Shown: positions 26,579-36,136, counted from the stretch's first letter. The stretch: 64,000 bases of DNA from Gracilimonas sp046602855 (GCF_046602855.1 NZ_JBKINJ010000002.1:558001-622000), one strand, 5' to 3'. The notes: generated by a model from the sequence alone, not told the origin. Numbers and translations are program-made.

Positions 26579-27361
26579 TTAAACTGTCTCTCTTTTAAAG
26601 TTCTTTTTCAAACTGTCAATGGCGTCGCGAACAGTTTTACTAAAAGAACCTTTATCTTCTTTGATATCTTCAGGTTTTAACACCTCCAGTTTACGTGCGC
26701 CTCGGTAAAAGAAATACATGCTTATGGCCATCACCGTATGTGCCACATCCAGATGATTGAACCATGTGTGTAATCCAATTTCACTGGTGTAAAAGAAGGC
26801 TGCAAGTGTGGCGAAGATAACTGTTAGGAAAAAGATACGGCTGCCTTCATTCCTGGTTCGCCAATAGACCAAAAAGTGAAGAGGTAACACTACTAATCCT
26901 AAACCATATGCAGAGTGAACTTGTATAAAGAAGAAGTTTAAGGTGCTAAAGGTGATAACAGCAAAAGTAAGTAATTCCACCACATTGGCAACCTCCAGAA
27001 ACTTGCCAAATTTATCATTGATAACGGGTTGAGCGTGCATAATAGAGGCGCGCTCTATCGCCATTACGGCTAGCATACTGATAAGCCAGCCTGGGAGTTT
27101 CCATTCCAGACCTACAGCATATTGAAAAGCGTGCCCTAACACTCCGCCCAAAAAAGTAGCCACCGCCATGATGCCAAAATACCATCGCATGTACTGATGC
27201 ACTTTTCCCTTTTTATTGAGCTTGATGAGTTTTAGTAGAGCAAATAAGCATACAGCAGTGATCCAAAGGTCGGTAAAGGTAACCATCGGTTCCATAATGG
27301 TGATACCAAATACTTCTATAGATGGCTGACCGGAGGCAGATTGTACGACGTCGTTTTCCAT
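26579..27361 (-). CDS. Polytopic membrane protein of unknown function
   Basis: The likely start is ATG at 27361 (MENDVVQSASGQPSIEVFG), giving 260 aa. An in-frame ATG at 27454 exists, but its 31 extra residues look unlike a real N-terminus. About seven hydrophobic helices follow, for example FTDLWITAVCLFALLKLI, YFGIMAVATFLGGVLGHAFQ and LPGWLISMLAVMAIERA. The protein ends in a charged cytoplasmic tail. Scattered His residues (LGHAFQ, HAQPV, HTWFNHLDVAHT) could bind a metal. No function is recognised. It lies between an amidohydrolase gene and the metK terminators. Confidence 0.65.
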   Translation of the reverse strand: MENDVVQSASGQPSIEVFGITIMEPMVTFTDLWITAVCLFALLKLIKLNKKGKVHQYMRWYFGIMAVATFLGGVLGHAFQYAVGLEWKLPGWLISMLAVMAIERASIMHAQPVINDKFGKFLEVANVVELLTFAVITFSTLNFFFIQVHSAYGLGLVVLPLHFLVYWRTRNEGSRIFFLTVIFATLAAFFYTSEIGLHTWFNHLDVAHTVMAISMYFFYRGARKLEVLKPEDIKEDKGSFSKTVRDAIDSLKKNFKRETV

Positions 27362-27502
27362 GTATGCACGAATTAAGAATTCACGGAAAATAACAGAAAA
27401 GAAGAGATTGTCGAAGGGAAAGAATATTATGTAAGGAACCGGAAGTTCAGTCAAGCATACTCAAGCGAGAAGTTGGGTATGAGTCTAATGAAATTTAAGA
27501 GT

Positions 27503-27533
27503 AAAAAAATGCTTCGACATAAAGTGTCGAAGC
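27503..27533 (-). terminator. Terminator downstream of metK
   Basis: On the minus strand a perfect nine-bp stem (27533-27525 with 27519-27511; GCTTCGACA/TGTCGAAGC) is followed by ATTTTTTTAC. It lies about 54 bp past the metK stop. Confidence 0.88.
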
Positions 27534-27549
27534 AAGTCAGTAATAATGC

Positions 27550-27584
27550 AATATTGAACACTCGTCTGTTCGATGTTCAATATT
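27550..27584. repeat. Perfect 11-bp inverted repeat abutting the metK stop
   Basis: AATATTGAACA (27550-27560) is mirrored by TGTTCAATATT (27574-27584) around a 13-base loop. It begins three bases after the metK coding region and precedes the canonical terminator. It has no T-run of its own, so it may protect the 3' end or be a protein site. Confidence 0.7.
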
Positions 27585-27586
27585 CT

Positions 27587-28711
27587 CTAGCCCAGTTTAT
27601 CTACATAGTCCAGCTTTTCCCAGGGAAATTGTTCGCGACCAAAATGGCCGTAAGCTGCCGTTTCCTGATAAATTGGTGATTTCAGGTTAAATCTATCAAT
27701 GATACCTTTTGGCGTACAATCAAAAACCTTTGAGATCATTGCAGCCATTTTGGTGTCGCTCATTTTACCTGTTCCATAGGTATTCACGTTTATGGAAACA
27801 GGTTCAGCAACACCGATAGCATAAGCCAACTGAACAAGACATTCATCAGCAAGGTCGGCAGCCAGGATATTCTTTGCGATATGACGGGAAGCATAGGCGG
27901 CACTTCGGTCAACTTTGGACGGATCTTTTCCTGAAAAGGCACCACCGCCGTGGGCACCAAATCCACCATAAGTATCAACAATTATCTTTCGTCCGGTTAG
28001 ACCGGTATCTCCATGCGGGCCACCGATCACAAATTTACCGGTTGGGTTCACATGATAGATCGTGTCATCGTCTAAAAGATCTTCAGGTAACACCTTGTGG
28101 GTTAAATGCTTTTTGACATCGGCTTTAATTTGTTCCTGCTCTACACCTTCGTCGTGCTGAGTAGATAGAACAATAGTATGAATACGTTTAGGGTTCCCTT
28201 CATCATCATATTCGATGGTAACTTGACTCTTGCTATCCGGCGCAAGGTAAGGCATCAGGCGGGTCTCTTTACGGATACGAGCCAATTCACGAAGCAAGTC
28301 GTGTGAATATTGCAAAGGCATAGGCATGAATTCCGGAGTTTGCCGGGTGGCATATCCAAACATCATACCTTGATCTCCGGCTCCGTCCTTATCAACGCCC
28401 ATAGCAATGTCAGGACTCTGAGTGTGAATAGTCGTTAGCACACCGCAGCTTTCAGAATCAAAACGGTAGGATGGTTTGGTGTAGCCGATCTCGCGGATCA
28501 CTTCGCGAACAATTTCTTGGACATCCACATACGCATCGGTAGTAACTTCTCCGGAAACTACGGCAAGACCGGTGGTTACAAGGGTTTCTACGGCTACGCG
28601 GGATTCAGGATCGTCAGTAAGCAAGGCGTCAAGAATGGCATCTGATATTTGATCGGCAACTTTATCCGGATGTCCTTCGGATACGGATTCAGAGGTAAAA
28701 AGATTTTTCAT
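27587..28711 (-). CDS. metK: S-adenosylmethionine synthetase
   Basis: The 374-aa enzyme makes S-adenosylmethionine from methionine and ATP in the cytoplasm. Signature motifs are all present: FTSESVSEGHPDKVADQISD (ATP-binding N-terminus), GAGDQGMMFGYAT (substrate loop), GGPHGDTGLTGRKIIVDTYG, and GGGAFSGKDPSKVDRSAAY (P-loop-like). The length fits the short (about 375-385 aa) bacterial form. It lies about 105 bp downstream of ruvB on the same strand, and no SAM riboswitch was recognised in that gap. Two hairpins follow the stop. Confidence 0.96.
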   Translation of the reverse strand: MKNLFTSESVSEGHPDKVADQISDAILDALLTDDPESRVAVETLVTTGLAVVSGEVTTDAYVDVQEIVREVIREIGYTKPSYRFDSESCGVLTTIHTQSPDIAMGVDKDGAGDQGMMFGYATRQTPEFMPMPLQYSHDLLRELARIRKETRLMPYLAPDSKSQVTIEYDDEGNPKRIHTIVLSTQHDEGVEQEQIKADVKKHLTHKVLPEDLLDDDTIYHVNPTGKFVIGGPHGDTGLTGRKIIVDTYGGFGAHGGGAFSGKDPSKVDRSAAYASRHIAKNILAADLADECLVQLAYAIGVAEPVSINVNTYGTGKMSDTKMAAMISKVFDCTPKGIIDRFNLKSPIYQETAAYGHFGREQFPWEKLDYVDKLG

Positions 28712-28816
28712 GTGTTTAATAAACTTAAAATAAGGTGCTTTCGGTTAGGTATGACTATAGTTTATAGACTCAATAAATTGAGATGCGAAGTTAAAAAAGA
28801 TTTATGGTTAAAAATA

Positions 28817-29833
28817 TCAGGATTCAAATAAATTCCCATTTGGCTCTGATGTACTGATATTTAAATACCGGTAAGCCTTTTTAGTGCAAATTCGGCCTTT
28901 TGGAGTTCGCTGCATAAAACCTTCTTTGATCAGGAATGGCTCATACACCTCCTCAATGGTGCCTTTGTCTTCACCGACAGCTACCCCAAGGGTGCTCAAT
29001 CCCACAGGACCGCCATCGTAATTTTCGATGATGGCTTTGAGGATCCGGATGTCCATTTCATCTAATCCGTTTTGGTCAACATCCAAGGCATTCAGGGCTT
29101 TATCGGCTATCTTTTCATCGATGGTTGTAACATTATCAACCTGGGCAAAATCACGGGTTCGGCGCAAAAGTTTATTTACGATACGTGGCGTTCCGCGACT
29201 TCTTCGGGCAATTTCATGGGCCCCCGTCTCGGTAATTTGCAGACCCATAAGGTGGGCTGTTCTAAGTGCGATTCGCTGAAGAAGCTCCACATCATAATAA
29301 TCCAATCGCATATCGATTCCGAAACGCGCACGGAGAGGTGCGGTCAATAAGCCCTTTCTTGTGGTGGCACCCACCAGCGTAAAATGATTCAGTTCGATCT
29401 GTATACTTCTTGCATTGGGGCCTGAGTCGATCACAATATCCAACTTGTAATCTTCCATGGCTGAATACAGATATTCCTCTATCACAGGGTTGAGACGATG
29501 GATCTCATCGATAAAAAGCACATCACCTTCTTCGAGATTTGTAAGCATACCGGCCAGGTCTCCCGGTTTTTCTAACACAGGGCCAGTAGTGGGGCGAATC
29601 TTAACGCCCATTTCATTAGCTATGATATAGGATAAAGTTGTTTTACCAAGTCCCGGGGGGCCGGAAAGGATCACATGATCCAAGGCATCACCTCGTTGGC
29701 GGGCGGCTTTAATGAAAATAGAGAGGTTGGAAATAGCCTTTTTCTGTCCAATAAATTCCTCAAGTGAACCGGGTCGGACGGTCTGTTCAAAGGCTTCTTC
29801 CTTTTCCTCGGGATTTAAAAGGGGATTATTCAC
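28817..29833 (-). CDS. ruvB: Holliday junction branch-migration helicase RuvB
   Basis: The 338-aa AAA+ ATPase drives Holliday junction migration with RuvA in recombinational repair. It begins with RPGSLEEFIGQKKAISNL, then Walker A GPPGLGKTTLS, Walker B LFIDEIHRL, sensor region FTLVGATTRKGLLTAPLRARFG and arginine finger RSRGTPRIVNKLLRRTRDFA. The C-terminal winged helix contains LSTLGVAVGEDKGTIEEVYEP and GFMQRTPKGR. ruvA and ruvC are not in the window. It is divergent from ppk1 across 87 bp. Confidence 0.97.
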   Translation of the reverse strand: MNNPLLNPEEKEEAFEQTVRPGSLEEFIGQKKAISNLSIFIKAARQRGDALDHVILSGPPGLGKTTLSYIIANEMGVKIRPTTGPVLEKPGDLAGMLTNLEEGDVLFIDEIHRLNPVIEEYLYSAMEDYKLDIVIDSGPNARSIQIELNHFTLVGATTRKGLLTAPLRARFGIDMRLDYYDVELLQRIALRTAHLMGLQITETGAHEIARRSRGTPRIVNKLLRRTRDFAQVDNVTTIDEKIADKALNALDVDQNGLDEMDIRILKAIIENYDGGPVGLSTLGVAVGEDKGTIEEVYEPFLIKEGFMQRTPKGRICTKKAYRYLNISTSEPNGNLFES

Positions 29834-29920
29834 GTTATAATCGTGTATTTGTTAACGCTAAGTTTATATTATAATACTTAGTTTCAGAGCTAAATGCGCA
29901 GCTAATTAATCGAAGCAATC

Positions 29921-32164
29921 ATGAAAAAGACGTCACTATCACCGGATGAAATGAGCCTGGATCCCTCGGTCACGCATAAGGCAAAGATTGCCAAGAAATT
30001 AGCAAATCCCAAAAAAAATGAGATCCTGAAACAAAAGGGAATGCATAAAGACCTGCGCTCCAGTAACCTGAAGATCTTTGGAAGTGAGTATTTCTTTAAT
30101 TACGAATTAAGTTGGTTAAAGTTCAATGAACGTGTATTGGCTGAAGCATGGAATGAGAAAAATAAATTACTTGAACGGGTAAAATTCGTATCCATTGTCT
30201 GTTCAAACCTGGATGAGTTTTTTCAGAAAAGAGTGGGTGGGTTGAAAAGACAACAGCTGGCTGAGGTGAAAGAGTTATCAGTTGACGGTATGACGCCTAC
30301 CGATCAGCTTAAAGCCGTACGCAGTGAGGTTCAGGACATGATCGAATCATACCGGGCCTGTTTCTTTGAAGACCTGGAGCCGAAGCTTGCTGAAAAAGGA
30401 ATTCAGATCAAGGCCTACCAAGAGTTGACCGACTATCAAAAAAGCGTTAGTGACCGGTACTTTCAAAAACAAATTTACCCTATCGTTACTCCGTTGGCTG
30501 TGGATGAATCTCATCCGTTTCCTTTTATTTCTAATAAGAGCCTCTCTTTTGCTATAGAACTGATCAACAGGCGGTCCAATGAAAAAACCTTTGCAAGGCT
30601 TAAGATCCCTGCCAACAGAAACCGTTTTATTCAGGTTCACAGAAAAGGCAATAAGGTCATTCTTGTGCCTATTGAGGATATCATCAGAGAAAAAGTGAAT
30701 CAGTTTTTTCCCGGTATGGAAGTGATCTCTGCCCATATGTTCAGGGTAACGAGAAATGCTTCAGTTGACCGTAATGAGGAAGAGGCGGAGGATCTCTTGG
30801 AAACGATCGAGGATGAATTACGGGAACGCAAGTTTGCCGAGATCGTCAGGCTTGAGTTGGATGCTGCAATGCCAAAGCACATTAAAAAATATTTGCTTGA
30901 GCACCTTAATATCAGTTGGAGTGATGTATATGAAATGAAAGGAACTATTGGGCTGGCTGATGCCATAGATATCGCAAAACTTGAGGGATTCAATCGGCTC
31001 AAAGAGAGAAATTGGACCCCTGTATTACACCCGGCCTTGCGCCATGCTCCTGATGAAGAAATGCCAAATATATTTGAGGTGATCCGAAAGGGTGATTTCA
31101 TGGTACATCATCCCTACCATAGTTTTGAGCTGACTACCCAGCGTTTTATTGAGGAAGCAGCCAGAGACCCGAAAGTGCTGGCGATCAAGCAAACATTGTA
31201 CAGAACATCACGAGATTCTCCTTTAATGCACTCACTGATGCATGCCGCAGAAGAAGGAAAACAAGTAGCCGTATTGGTAGAAATTAAAGCTCGGTTCGAT
31301 GAAGAACGGAATATTAACTGGGCCCAGAAACTAGAGAATTACGGGGTGCATGTTGCTTATGGAATTCCAGGTTTAAAGATCCATTCAAAACTGACCATGG
31401 TGGTCCGTGAAGAAGGAGATGAACTTAGAACATACTGTCATATTGGGACCGGAAATTATAACCCGGATACTGCTCAGCTCTACGAAGACCTGGCCCTTTT
31501 CACTTGTGAAGAAAGCTTATGCTCTGACGTGACCGATGTATTTAATCTACTGACCGGTTATGCACCGGAACAAAAGTTTGACAGGCTTCTTGTAGCTCCA
31601 CATCATATGCGCCGGCAAATGACAGAATTGATCGATTATGAGATCAAAGAAGCCAAAAACGGTCGGCCGGCAAGAATAATTTCAAAGATGAACAGCCTTG
31701 AAGACCCATTGATCATACAGAAGTTATATGAAGCTTCAGAAGCAGGCGTAAATATCGACCTGATCGTAAGAGGAGTTTGTCGTTTGATACCGGGCAAAGA
31801 GGGCTTAAGTGAAAATATAACTGTTCACTCAATAATTGGCAGGTACCTGGAACATTCAAGGTTGTACTATTTCAATCACAGGGGAGAACATAAATATTTC
31901 ATTGGTTCTGCCGATTGGATGCACCGTAACTTGGACGCACGAGTAGAAGTGATCACTCCAATTGAAAATGAAACCTTGAAGAAGTATCTGCAGTTCGCAT
32001 TTAACATATACTTCAACGACAACAAGCAGAGGTGGCTGCTTAACAGTGACGGAACTTATACGAGAGCCGAAAAAGAAAAGGGCAGTTCCAAACTAAGTGC
32101 TCATGAGTTTTTTATGAATCATATGAAAGAAGCAGGAGAACCCATACCTATGGCTGAAAGATAG
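29921..32164 (+). CDS. ppk1: Polyphosphate kinase 1
   Basis: The 747-aa enzyme reversibly transfers the gamma-phosphate of ATP to polyphosphate. The N-terminal domain starts YFNYELSWLKFNERVLAEA and includes NLDEFFQKRVGGLKRQ. Both catalytic phospholipase-D-like histidines are visible: GLKIHSKLTMV (H488, the phosphorylated residue in family terms) and SADWMHRNLDARVE (about H668). The start at 29921 adds an unusual basic, low-complexity leader of about 45 residues before the conserved N domain. The leader lacks signal-peptide character. It converges with the TPR gene, 15 bp between stops. Confidence 0.95.
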   Translation: MKKTSLSPDEMSLDPSVTHKAKIAKKLANPKKNEILKQKGMHKDLRSSNLKIFGSEYFFNYELSWLKFNERVLAEAWNEKNKLLERVKFVSIVCSNLDEFFQKRVGGLKRQQLAEVKELSVDGMTPTDQLKAVRSEVQDMIESYRACFFEDLEPKLAEKGIQIKAYQELTDYQKSVSDRYFQKQIYPIVTPLAVDESHPFPFISNKSLSFAIELINRRSNEKTFARLKIPANRNRFIQVHRKGNKVILVPIEDIIREKVNQFFPGMEVISAHMFRVTRNASVDRNEEEAEDLLETIEDELRERKFAEIVRLELDAAMPKHIKKYLLEHLNISWSDVYEMKGTIGLADAIDIAKLEGFNRLKERNWTPVLHPALRHAPDEEMPNIFEVIRKGDFMVHHPYHSFELTTQRFIEEAARDPKVLAIKQTLYRTSRDSPLMHSLMHAAEEGKQVAVLVEIKARFDEERNINWAQKLENYGVHVAYGIPGLKIHSKLTMVVREEGDELRTYCHIGTGNYNPDTAQLYEDLALFTCEESLCSDVTDVFNLLTGYAPEQKFDRLLVAPHHMRRQMTELIDYEIKEAKNGRPARIISKMNSLEDPLIIQKLYEASEAGVNIDLIVRGVCRLIPGKEGLSENITVHSIIGRYLEHSRLYYFNHRGEHKYFIGSADWMHRNLDARVEVITPIENETLKKYLQFAFNIYFNDNKQRWLLNSDGTYTRAEKEKGSSKLSAHEFFMNHMKEAGEPIPMAER

Positions 32165-32179
32165 CTATTGCATCAGTTC

Positions 32180-32980
32180 TCAATTGATGTGTTCAGTTTC
32201 TTCAAGATCAGAATAGCCCAGCTCTTCATTTAACTTATTAAGTAACCTGAATGCCGGGCTTGTGAATACCCCATCAAGCTGATACGTTTTAGTTACAGCA
32301 TTTCTTGCATCTTCAAGCTCTCCGATATTTACAAACGCATTCGCAAGGTACCAGTATGCTTTTTCAGTTATCATGCGGCTGTTTTCGACCCGGTCAATGG
32401 TTTGTTTAAAAGAACGGATCGCTAATTGGTATTCGTAATTATTATAATGAATAATGCCCTTATTCAAATAAGCTTTAGATATATAGGGTTCTTCATTATG
32501 ATCGACGATCACTTTTTCATACAAGTTCAAAGCTTTGTCATCATCACCGGATAAGAATGCCTGAAAACCCAAATTTAAAAGTGAGTCAGCTGATGTGATC
32601 CTCATATCCTTAGCTCTGACAGCGTTGGAGGTCTCGATCTGAGCTGGCTCAATAGTTTGCACTACCATCTGATCAAGGCTGACTGCATTATCGAGACGGA
32701 AAAGCTGTACCAAAGCCACCAAAATGATAGCAGCCGCTGCTGCATACCAAGTCCACTTAGGTAGTTTACGAGTGGATACCTGAGATGATCCTTTTTTATG
32801 TGAAGAACCTGATTCCTGCTCGATCAATTCTTTAATATTAACCTCTAGTTCAAGCAGTTCTAACAGTTCAGGGTCTTTGGCAAACTCATTCCAAAGTGCC
32901 TGGACTTGGTCTTCGCCCAAGTTGCCCTTTATATAGGCATCTATTTGCCGTCGAATTTCTTTTTCTCTCGAATCTTTCAT
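32180..32980 (-). CDS. Single-pass membrane TPR protein next to an ECF sigma factor (anti-sigma-like layout)
   Basis: The 266-aa protein has a cytoplasmic N-terminal helical region (1-55), one membrane segment (about 77-94) and a periplasmic part (130-250) with three TPR-like units (LLNLGFQAFLSGDDDKALNL, AYLNKGIIHYNNYEYQLAIR, AYWYLANAFVNIGELEDARN). This topology, plus location 90 bp downstream of a sigma-factor gene, suggests a membrane regulator that binds the sigma factor inside and senses partners outside. No zinc-binding anti-sigma motif is seen. The regulator role is inference. Confidence 0.7.
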   Translation of the reverse strand: MKDSREKEIRRQIDAYIKGNLGEDQVQALWNEFAKDPELLELLELEVNIKELIEQESGSSHKKGSSQVSTRKLPKWTWYAAAAAIILVALVQLFRLDNAVSLDQMVVQTIEPAQIETSNAVRAKDMRITSADSLLNLGFQAFLSGDDDKALNLYEKVIVDHNEEPYISKAYLNKGIIHYNNYEYQLAIRSFKQTIDRVENSRMITEKAYWYLANAFVNIGELEDARNAVTKTYQLDGVFTSPAFRLLNKLNEELGYSDLEETEHIN

Positions 32981-33004
32981 TGTTATAATCTTTTATCAAA
33001 ATGC

Positions 33005-33030
33005 CAGAATGTATTTTTAAATACATTCTG
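33005..33030. promoter_or_regulatory. 26-bp palindrome between sigma factor and TPR genes
   Basis: CAGAATGTATTT (33005-33016) is perfectly mirrored by AAATACATTCTG (33019-33030) with only two bases between. It lies in the 90-bp gap, 25 bp upstream of the TPR gene start on the minus strand. The tiny loop and lack of T-run argue for an operator rather than a terminator. Confidence 0.6.
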
Positions 33031-33070
33031 AGCTCCTATAGTTAGAGCGATGAGAAAGCAATTCCTTACA

Positions 33071-33616
33071 CTATTTTTGAAATTTTTTTTCAATACACTC
33101 TTTTAAGACATTAATGATCCGGTGCTTCTTGGTCCATGCATTGTTTATGGAAATATCAAAGTGGTCTGCAACTACGGAAGTTTCGTATCCCGGATTCTGA
33201 AACCAGTATTCAATATATTTTCTGTAATCAGTCTTTAAAGCCTCCATGCATTGCTTTAAAAGCGACATTTTCTCTTTATCGACTAACCGGTGAAGTTGGT
33301 CTGCATTAGTGGAATGATGTTCCGGAAGGTCTTCATAATTTACTTCCCTATCCTTCGAAATAACCTTGAAATATTCATGTTTTGAAGTGGTAAATAGGTA
33401 ATTTATAAGCGCATCAGGATGAGTTAATTCGTCATTTCGAATTTTTTCTACTGCGATAAGGAGTGTATTTTGTGCGCAATCCTGTGCGTCTTCGAAGGAG
33501 GCATTCATACGTACAGTAAGAAATTTAATGAGCACGGCAGTGATAACCTTGACCTGTTTTGTTATCACTGATTCATCATTTTCCAGGACCGCATCAACAA
33601 ACTTCGAGTAATCCAT
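33071..33616 (-). CDS. ECF-type RNA polymerase sigma factor
   Basis: The 181-aa protein shows sigma-70 region 2 (NASFEDAQDCAQNTLLIAVE then KIRN at about residues 38-62, the DAEDxxQxxF-like core helix) and a region-4-type helix-turn-helix near the C-terminus (TSVVADHFDISINNAWTKKH). Between them a long acidic linker includes NYEDLPEHH. Sequence divergence from well-known ECF groups is notable, but architecture and length fit. It is followed by the TPR membrane protein and is divergent from scpA across about 96 bp. The regulon is unknown. Confidence 0.8.
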   Translation of the reverse strand: MDYSKFVDAVLENDESVITKQVKVITAVLIKFLTVRMNASFEDAQDCAQNTLLIAVEKIRNDELTHPDALINYLFTTSKHEYFKVISKDREVNYEDLPEHHSTNADQLHRLVDKEKMSLLKQCMEALKTDYRKYIEYWFQNPGYETSVVADHFDISINNAWTKKHRIINVLKECIEKKFQK

Positions 33617-33712
33617 GATTTTAATACACTTGTTAAATCAAACCCTAAAATAACATTAGCTGTATAAAAGAAAACAAGAAATTAAGTCCTCAACAGTGTA
33701 GTTTTATGAGTT

Positions 33713-34456
33713 ATGTATAGAGTCCAGCTAAATAATTTTGAAGGCCCCTTAGACCTGTTGCTTTTCTTTATCAAGAGAGATGAACTGGATATTTACGATA
33801 TTCCGATCTCATACATCACAAAACAATTTCTGGAGTATGTAAATCTTCTGGAAGAATTAGACCTTGATATAGCCAGTGAATTTATCCTTATGGCAAGTAT
33901 GCTTATGTCTATTAAGGCGAAGATGATGCTGCCCCGGGAAGATTCTGATGAAGAGGAATTGGATGAAACGGATCCACGGTATGAACTGGTGCAGCGCCTG
34001 TTGGAATATAAGCGCTATAAGGAAATGTCTGAGAAGATGGCAGACATGGATGAAGAGACCAGAAAGAAATATATGAGAGGCTATCCGGAAGCTGATACTG
34101 TGGAGCAGCAGGCATCAGGAGAAGCGCTCCAGGATGTGACCATGTTCGATCTGATCGCGGCATTTAAAAAAGTGCTTCAGGATATTGAAAGAAAAAATAT
34201 CGTGCATCATGTTGAAAAGGTCAGCACAACTGTCGAAGAACAAGCTGAATTTGTACTGAACCGGTTGCAGGAAAAAGGAAGGCAAACCTTTATGGAAGTA
34301 TGCTCAACACTGCAAAATAAGATCTATGTGGTGGTTACCTTTCTTGCAGTTCTTGAAATGATCAAGGAACAGCAGATCAATCTGTTTCTGGAAGATGATC
34401 CAACTGAATTTTATATCGATCTCAAACCGGTAGATGAGATCATCGGTGCTAACTAA
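33713..34456 (+). CDS. scpA: Segregation and condensation protein A
   Basis: The 247-aa kleisin bridges the heads of the SMC dimer in chromosome organisation. The N-terminal SMC-neck-binding part is YRVQLNNFEGPLDLLLFFIK then RDELDIYDIPISYITKQFLE. The core helix is LASMLMSIKAKMMLP-like (ILMASMLMSIKAKMMLPRED). The C-terminal winged helix has RQTFMEVCSTLQNKIYVVVT then FLAVLEMI. scpB and smc are outside the window. It is followed 20 bp later by the M28 peptidase gene. Confidence 0.95.
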   Translation: MYRVQLNNFEGPLDLLLFFIKRDELDIYDIPISYITKQFLEYVNLLEELDLDIASEFILMASMLMSIKAKMMLPREDSDEEELDETDPRYELVQRLLEYKRYKEMSEKMADMDEETRKKYMRGYPEADTVEQQASGEALQDVTMFDLIAAFKKVLQDIERKNIVHHVEKVSTTVEEQAEFVLNRLQEKGRQTFMEVCSTLQNKIYVVVTFLAVLEMIKEQQINLFLEDDPTEFYIDLKPVDEIIGAN

Positions 34457-34476
34457 TACTAAATCACATTAAAACA

Positions 34477-36111
34477 ATGATAAAAAATATATTACTCTTA
34501 ATTTTGCTCGCAGCATTTGTTTCATGCAGCACAATGAATGGATCTAAAAGTGCTCAATATGGTGATATCTATTCTTTTGCAGATGAAATAACTATTGACG
34601 GGCTATACAATGATCTGGCGGTGTTAGCTCATGACTCATTAGAAGGTCGCGAAACCGGAACCATTGGTGAGCAAAAAGCGGCAAACTTTCTTTCAAAAAG
34701 ATATAATGAAATGGGGCTGAAGCCGGTGGGAGATGATAACTCTTATTTTCAGCATTATGAGTTGGTTCAACCTGCCATCGATGAGATCTCATATACTCTT
34801 ACGAATTCTGAAAACGGTGAAGTCATTGAAAGATCGGTTCACAGCAAAAATGAGTATGCAGAGTTTGTGACCATATTTGGTGGAAATGATCCCTTGGAAG
34901 GATCTGTGGTTTTTGTTGGAGCCGGTATCAATGATGAAGAAACAGGGGTAAATCATTTTTCTGCAGACCTCTCCGATAAATGGGTGTTGGTGTTTTATGA
35001 AGAGGGTATAACGAATATGAGATACCTGCAATCAGTCCTTTCACGAGAAGGTGCTTTGGGAACAATAATTATTGTGGGAACTGATGTTGAAGACTTTGAA
35101 CAAGAAGCTAGAAGCAGAATGTCAGGCTTCGGTCAGGGTAGAGGCCTTTCACTAAGATACCTGGACAACAACAACAACTCAGGTAATGCTCCTGCTTTTA
35201 ATCGTGTACACCCTCTTTTGGGGGCTAAGATGTTAGGCTTGCAAAGCCTTGAGGCACTAGAACAAATGCAGGAAAGGATTTTTTCTCAGCCTGATTCATT
35301 TGAAGCTTATGATCTGAATTATGAGTTGGAGCATCGCCCACTGATCGATGAGAATATTGTACAGACCCAAAATGTCGTGGCTTTTCTGGAAGGATCAGAT
35401 CCAGCTATGAAACATGAGGTGGTAGTTTTGAGCTCACACTATGATCATGTGGGTATCGGAAGTCCGGACTCAACCGGAGATAACATATACAACGGGGCGG
35501 ATGATGATGGAAGCGGTACAACGGCCTCTCTTCAAACTGCCCAAGCTATGATGAAGGCTAAGAACGCTGGGGTTGGTCCCAAAAGGAGTGTGCTGTTTTT
35601 GAACGTGTCAGGAGAGGAAAAAGGCCTGCTCGGTTCTCGCTATTATTCTGATCATCCTATTTATTCCATTCAGAACACGGTGGCCAATATCAATATGGAC
35701 ATGATCGGCCGTGTTGACCCTGAACATGTTGAGGACAGCAGCTATGTATATATTATAGGTGGTGAAATCATCTCTTCCGGTTTGGATAGCCTGACCCGGG
35801 TTGCTAACGAAATGGGGCCAAACATATCACTGAGCAAACGATACAATGACCTTGAAGATCCGAACCAATTTTACAGAAGAAGCGACCATTGGAACTTTGG
35901 TCGGCTTGGAGTGCCTTTCGTGTTTTTCTTTAATGGGACGCATGAAGACTATCACCGTCCACAAGATCATATTGAAAAGATAACTTTTGGACCACTCCTT
36001 CAAAGAACTCATTTGGTTTATAACCTGACGGCTTTGCTGGCGAACAGCCCGGATCGGCCGGTTGTAGATAACCAGGAATTTATTGAGAAAACTCAGGTAC
36101 AACCAAGATAG
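34477..36111 (+). CDS. M28 family aminopeptidase lipoprotein
   Basis: The 544-aa protein has a lipoprotein signal (AAFVSC, Cys17) and an M28 zinc-peptidase domain interrupted by a PA-like insert (about 130-215). Co-catalytic metal ligands are visible: LSSHYDHVG (His), NGADDDGSGTTASL (Asp), NVSGEEKGLLGSRYY (the catalytic and ligand Glu pair), NINMDMIGRV (Asp) and GTHEDYHRPQDH (final His). It likely removes N-terminal amino acids from peptides in the periplasm. It is co-oriented with scpA, and the unit ends in a terminator. Confidence 0.92.
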   Translation: MIKNILLLILLAAFVSCSTMNGSKSAQYGDIYSFADEITIDGLYNDLAVLAHDSLEGRETGTIGEQKAANFLSKRYNEMGLKPVGDDNSYFQHYELVQPAIDEISYTLTNSENGEVIERSVHSKNEYAEFVTIFGGNDPLEGSVVFVGAGINDEETGVNHFSADLSDKWVLVFYEEGITNMRYLQSVLSREGALGTIIIVGTDVEDFEQEARSRMSGFGQGRGLSLRYLDNNNNSGNAPAFNRVHPLLGAKMLGLQSLEALEQMQERIFSQPDSFEAYDLNYELEHRPLIDENIVQTQNVVAFLEGSDPAMKHEVVVLSSHYDHVGIGSPDSTGDNIYNGADDDGSGTTASLQTAQAMMKAKNAGVGPKRSVLFLNVSGEEKGLLGSRYYSDHPIYSIQNTVANINMDMIGRVDPEHVEDSSYVYIIGGEIISSGLDSLTRVANEMGPNISLSKRYNDLEDPNQFYRRSDHWNFGRLGVPFVFFFNGTHEDYHRPQDHIEKITFGPLLQRTHLVYNLTALLANSPDRPVVDNQEFIEKTQVQPR

Positions 36112-36136
36112 TCTTTCAGTAAAATACAGGCTTTTC

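Noticed and set aside
27362..27454. N-terminal extension of the polytopic membrane protein
   Set aside because: The extra 31 residues are hydrophobic noise; the ATG at 27361 gives a normal N-terminus.
28712..28816. SAM riboswitch upstream of metK
   Set aside because: The gap is short and no recognised SAM-box core or terminator/antiterminator pair is visible.
30347..31101. Two minus-strand frames opposite ppk1
   Set aside because: Shadows of a conserved essential-type gene, with no motif of their own.
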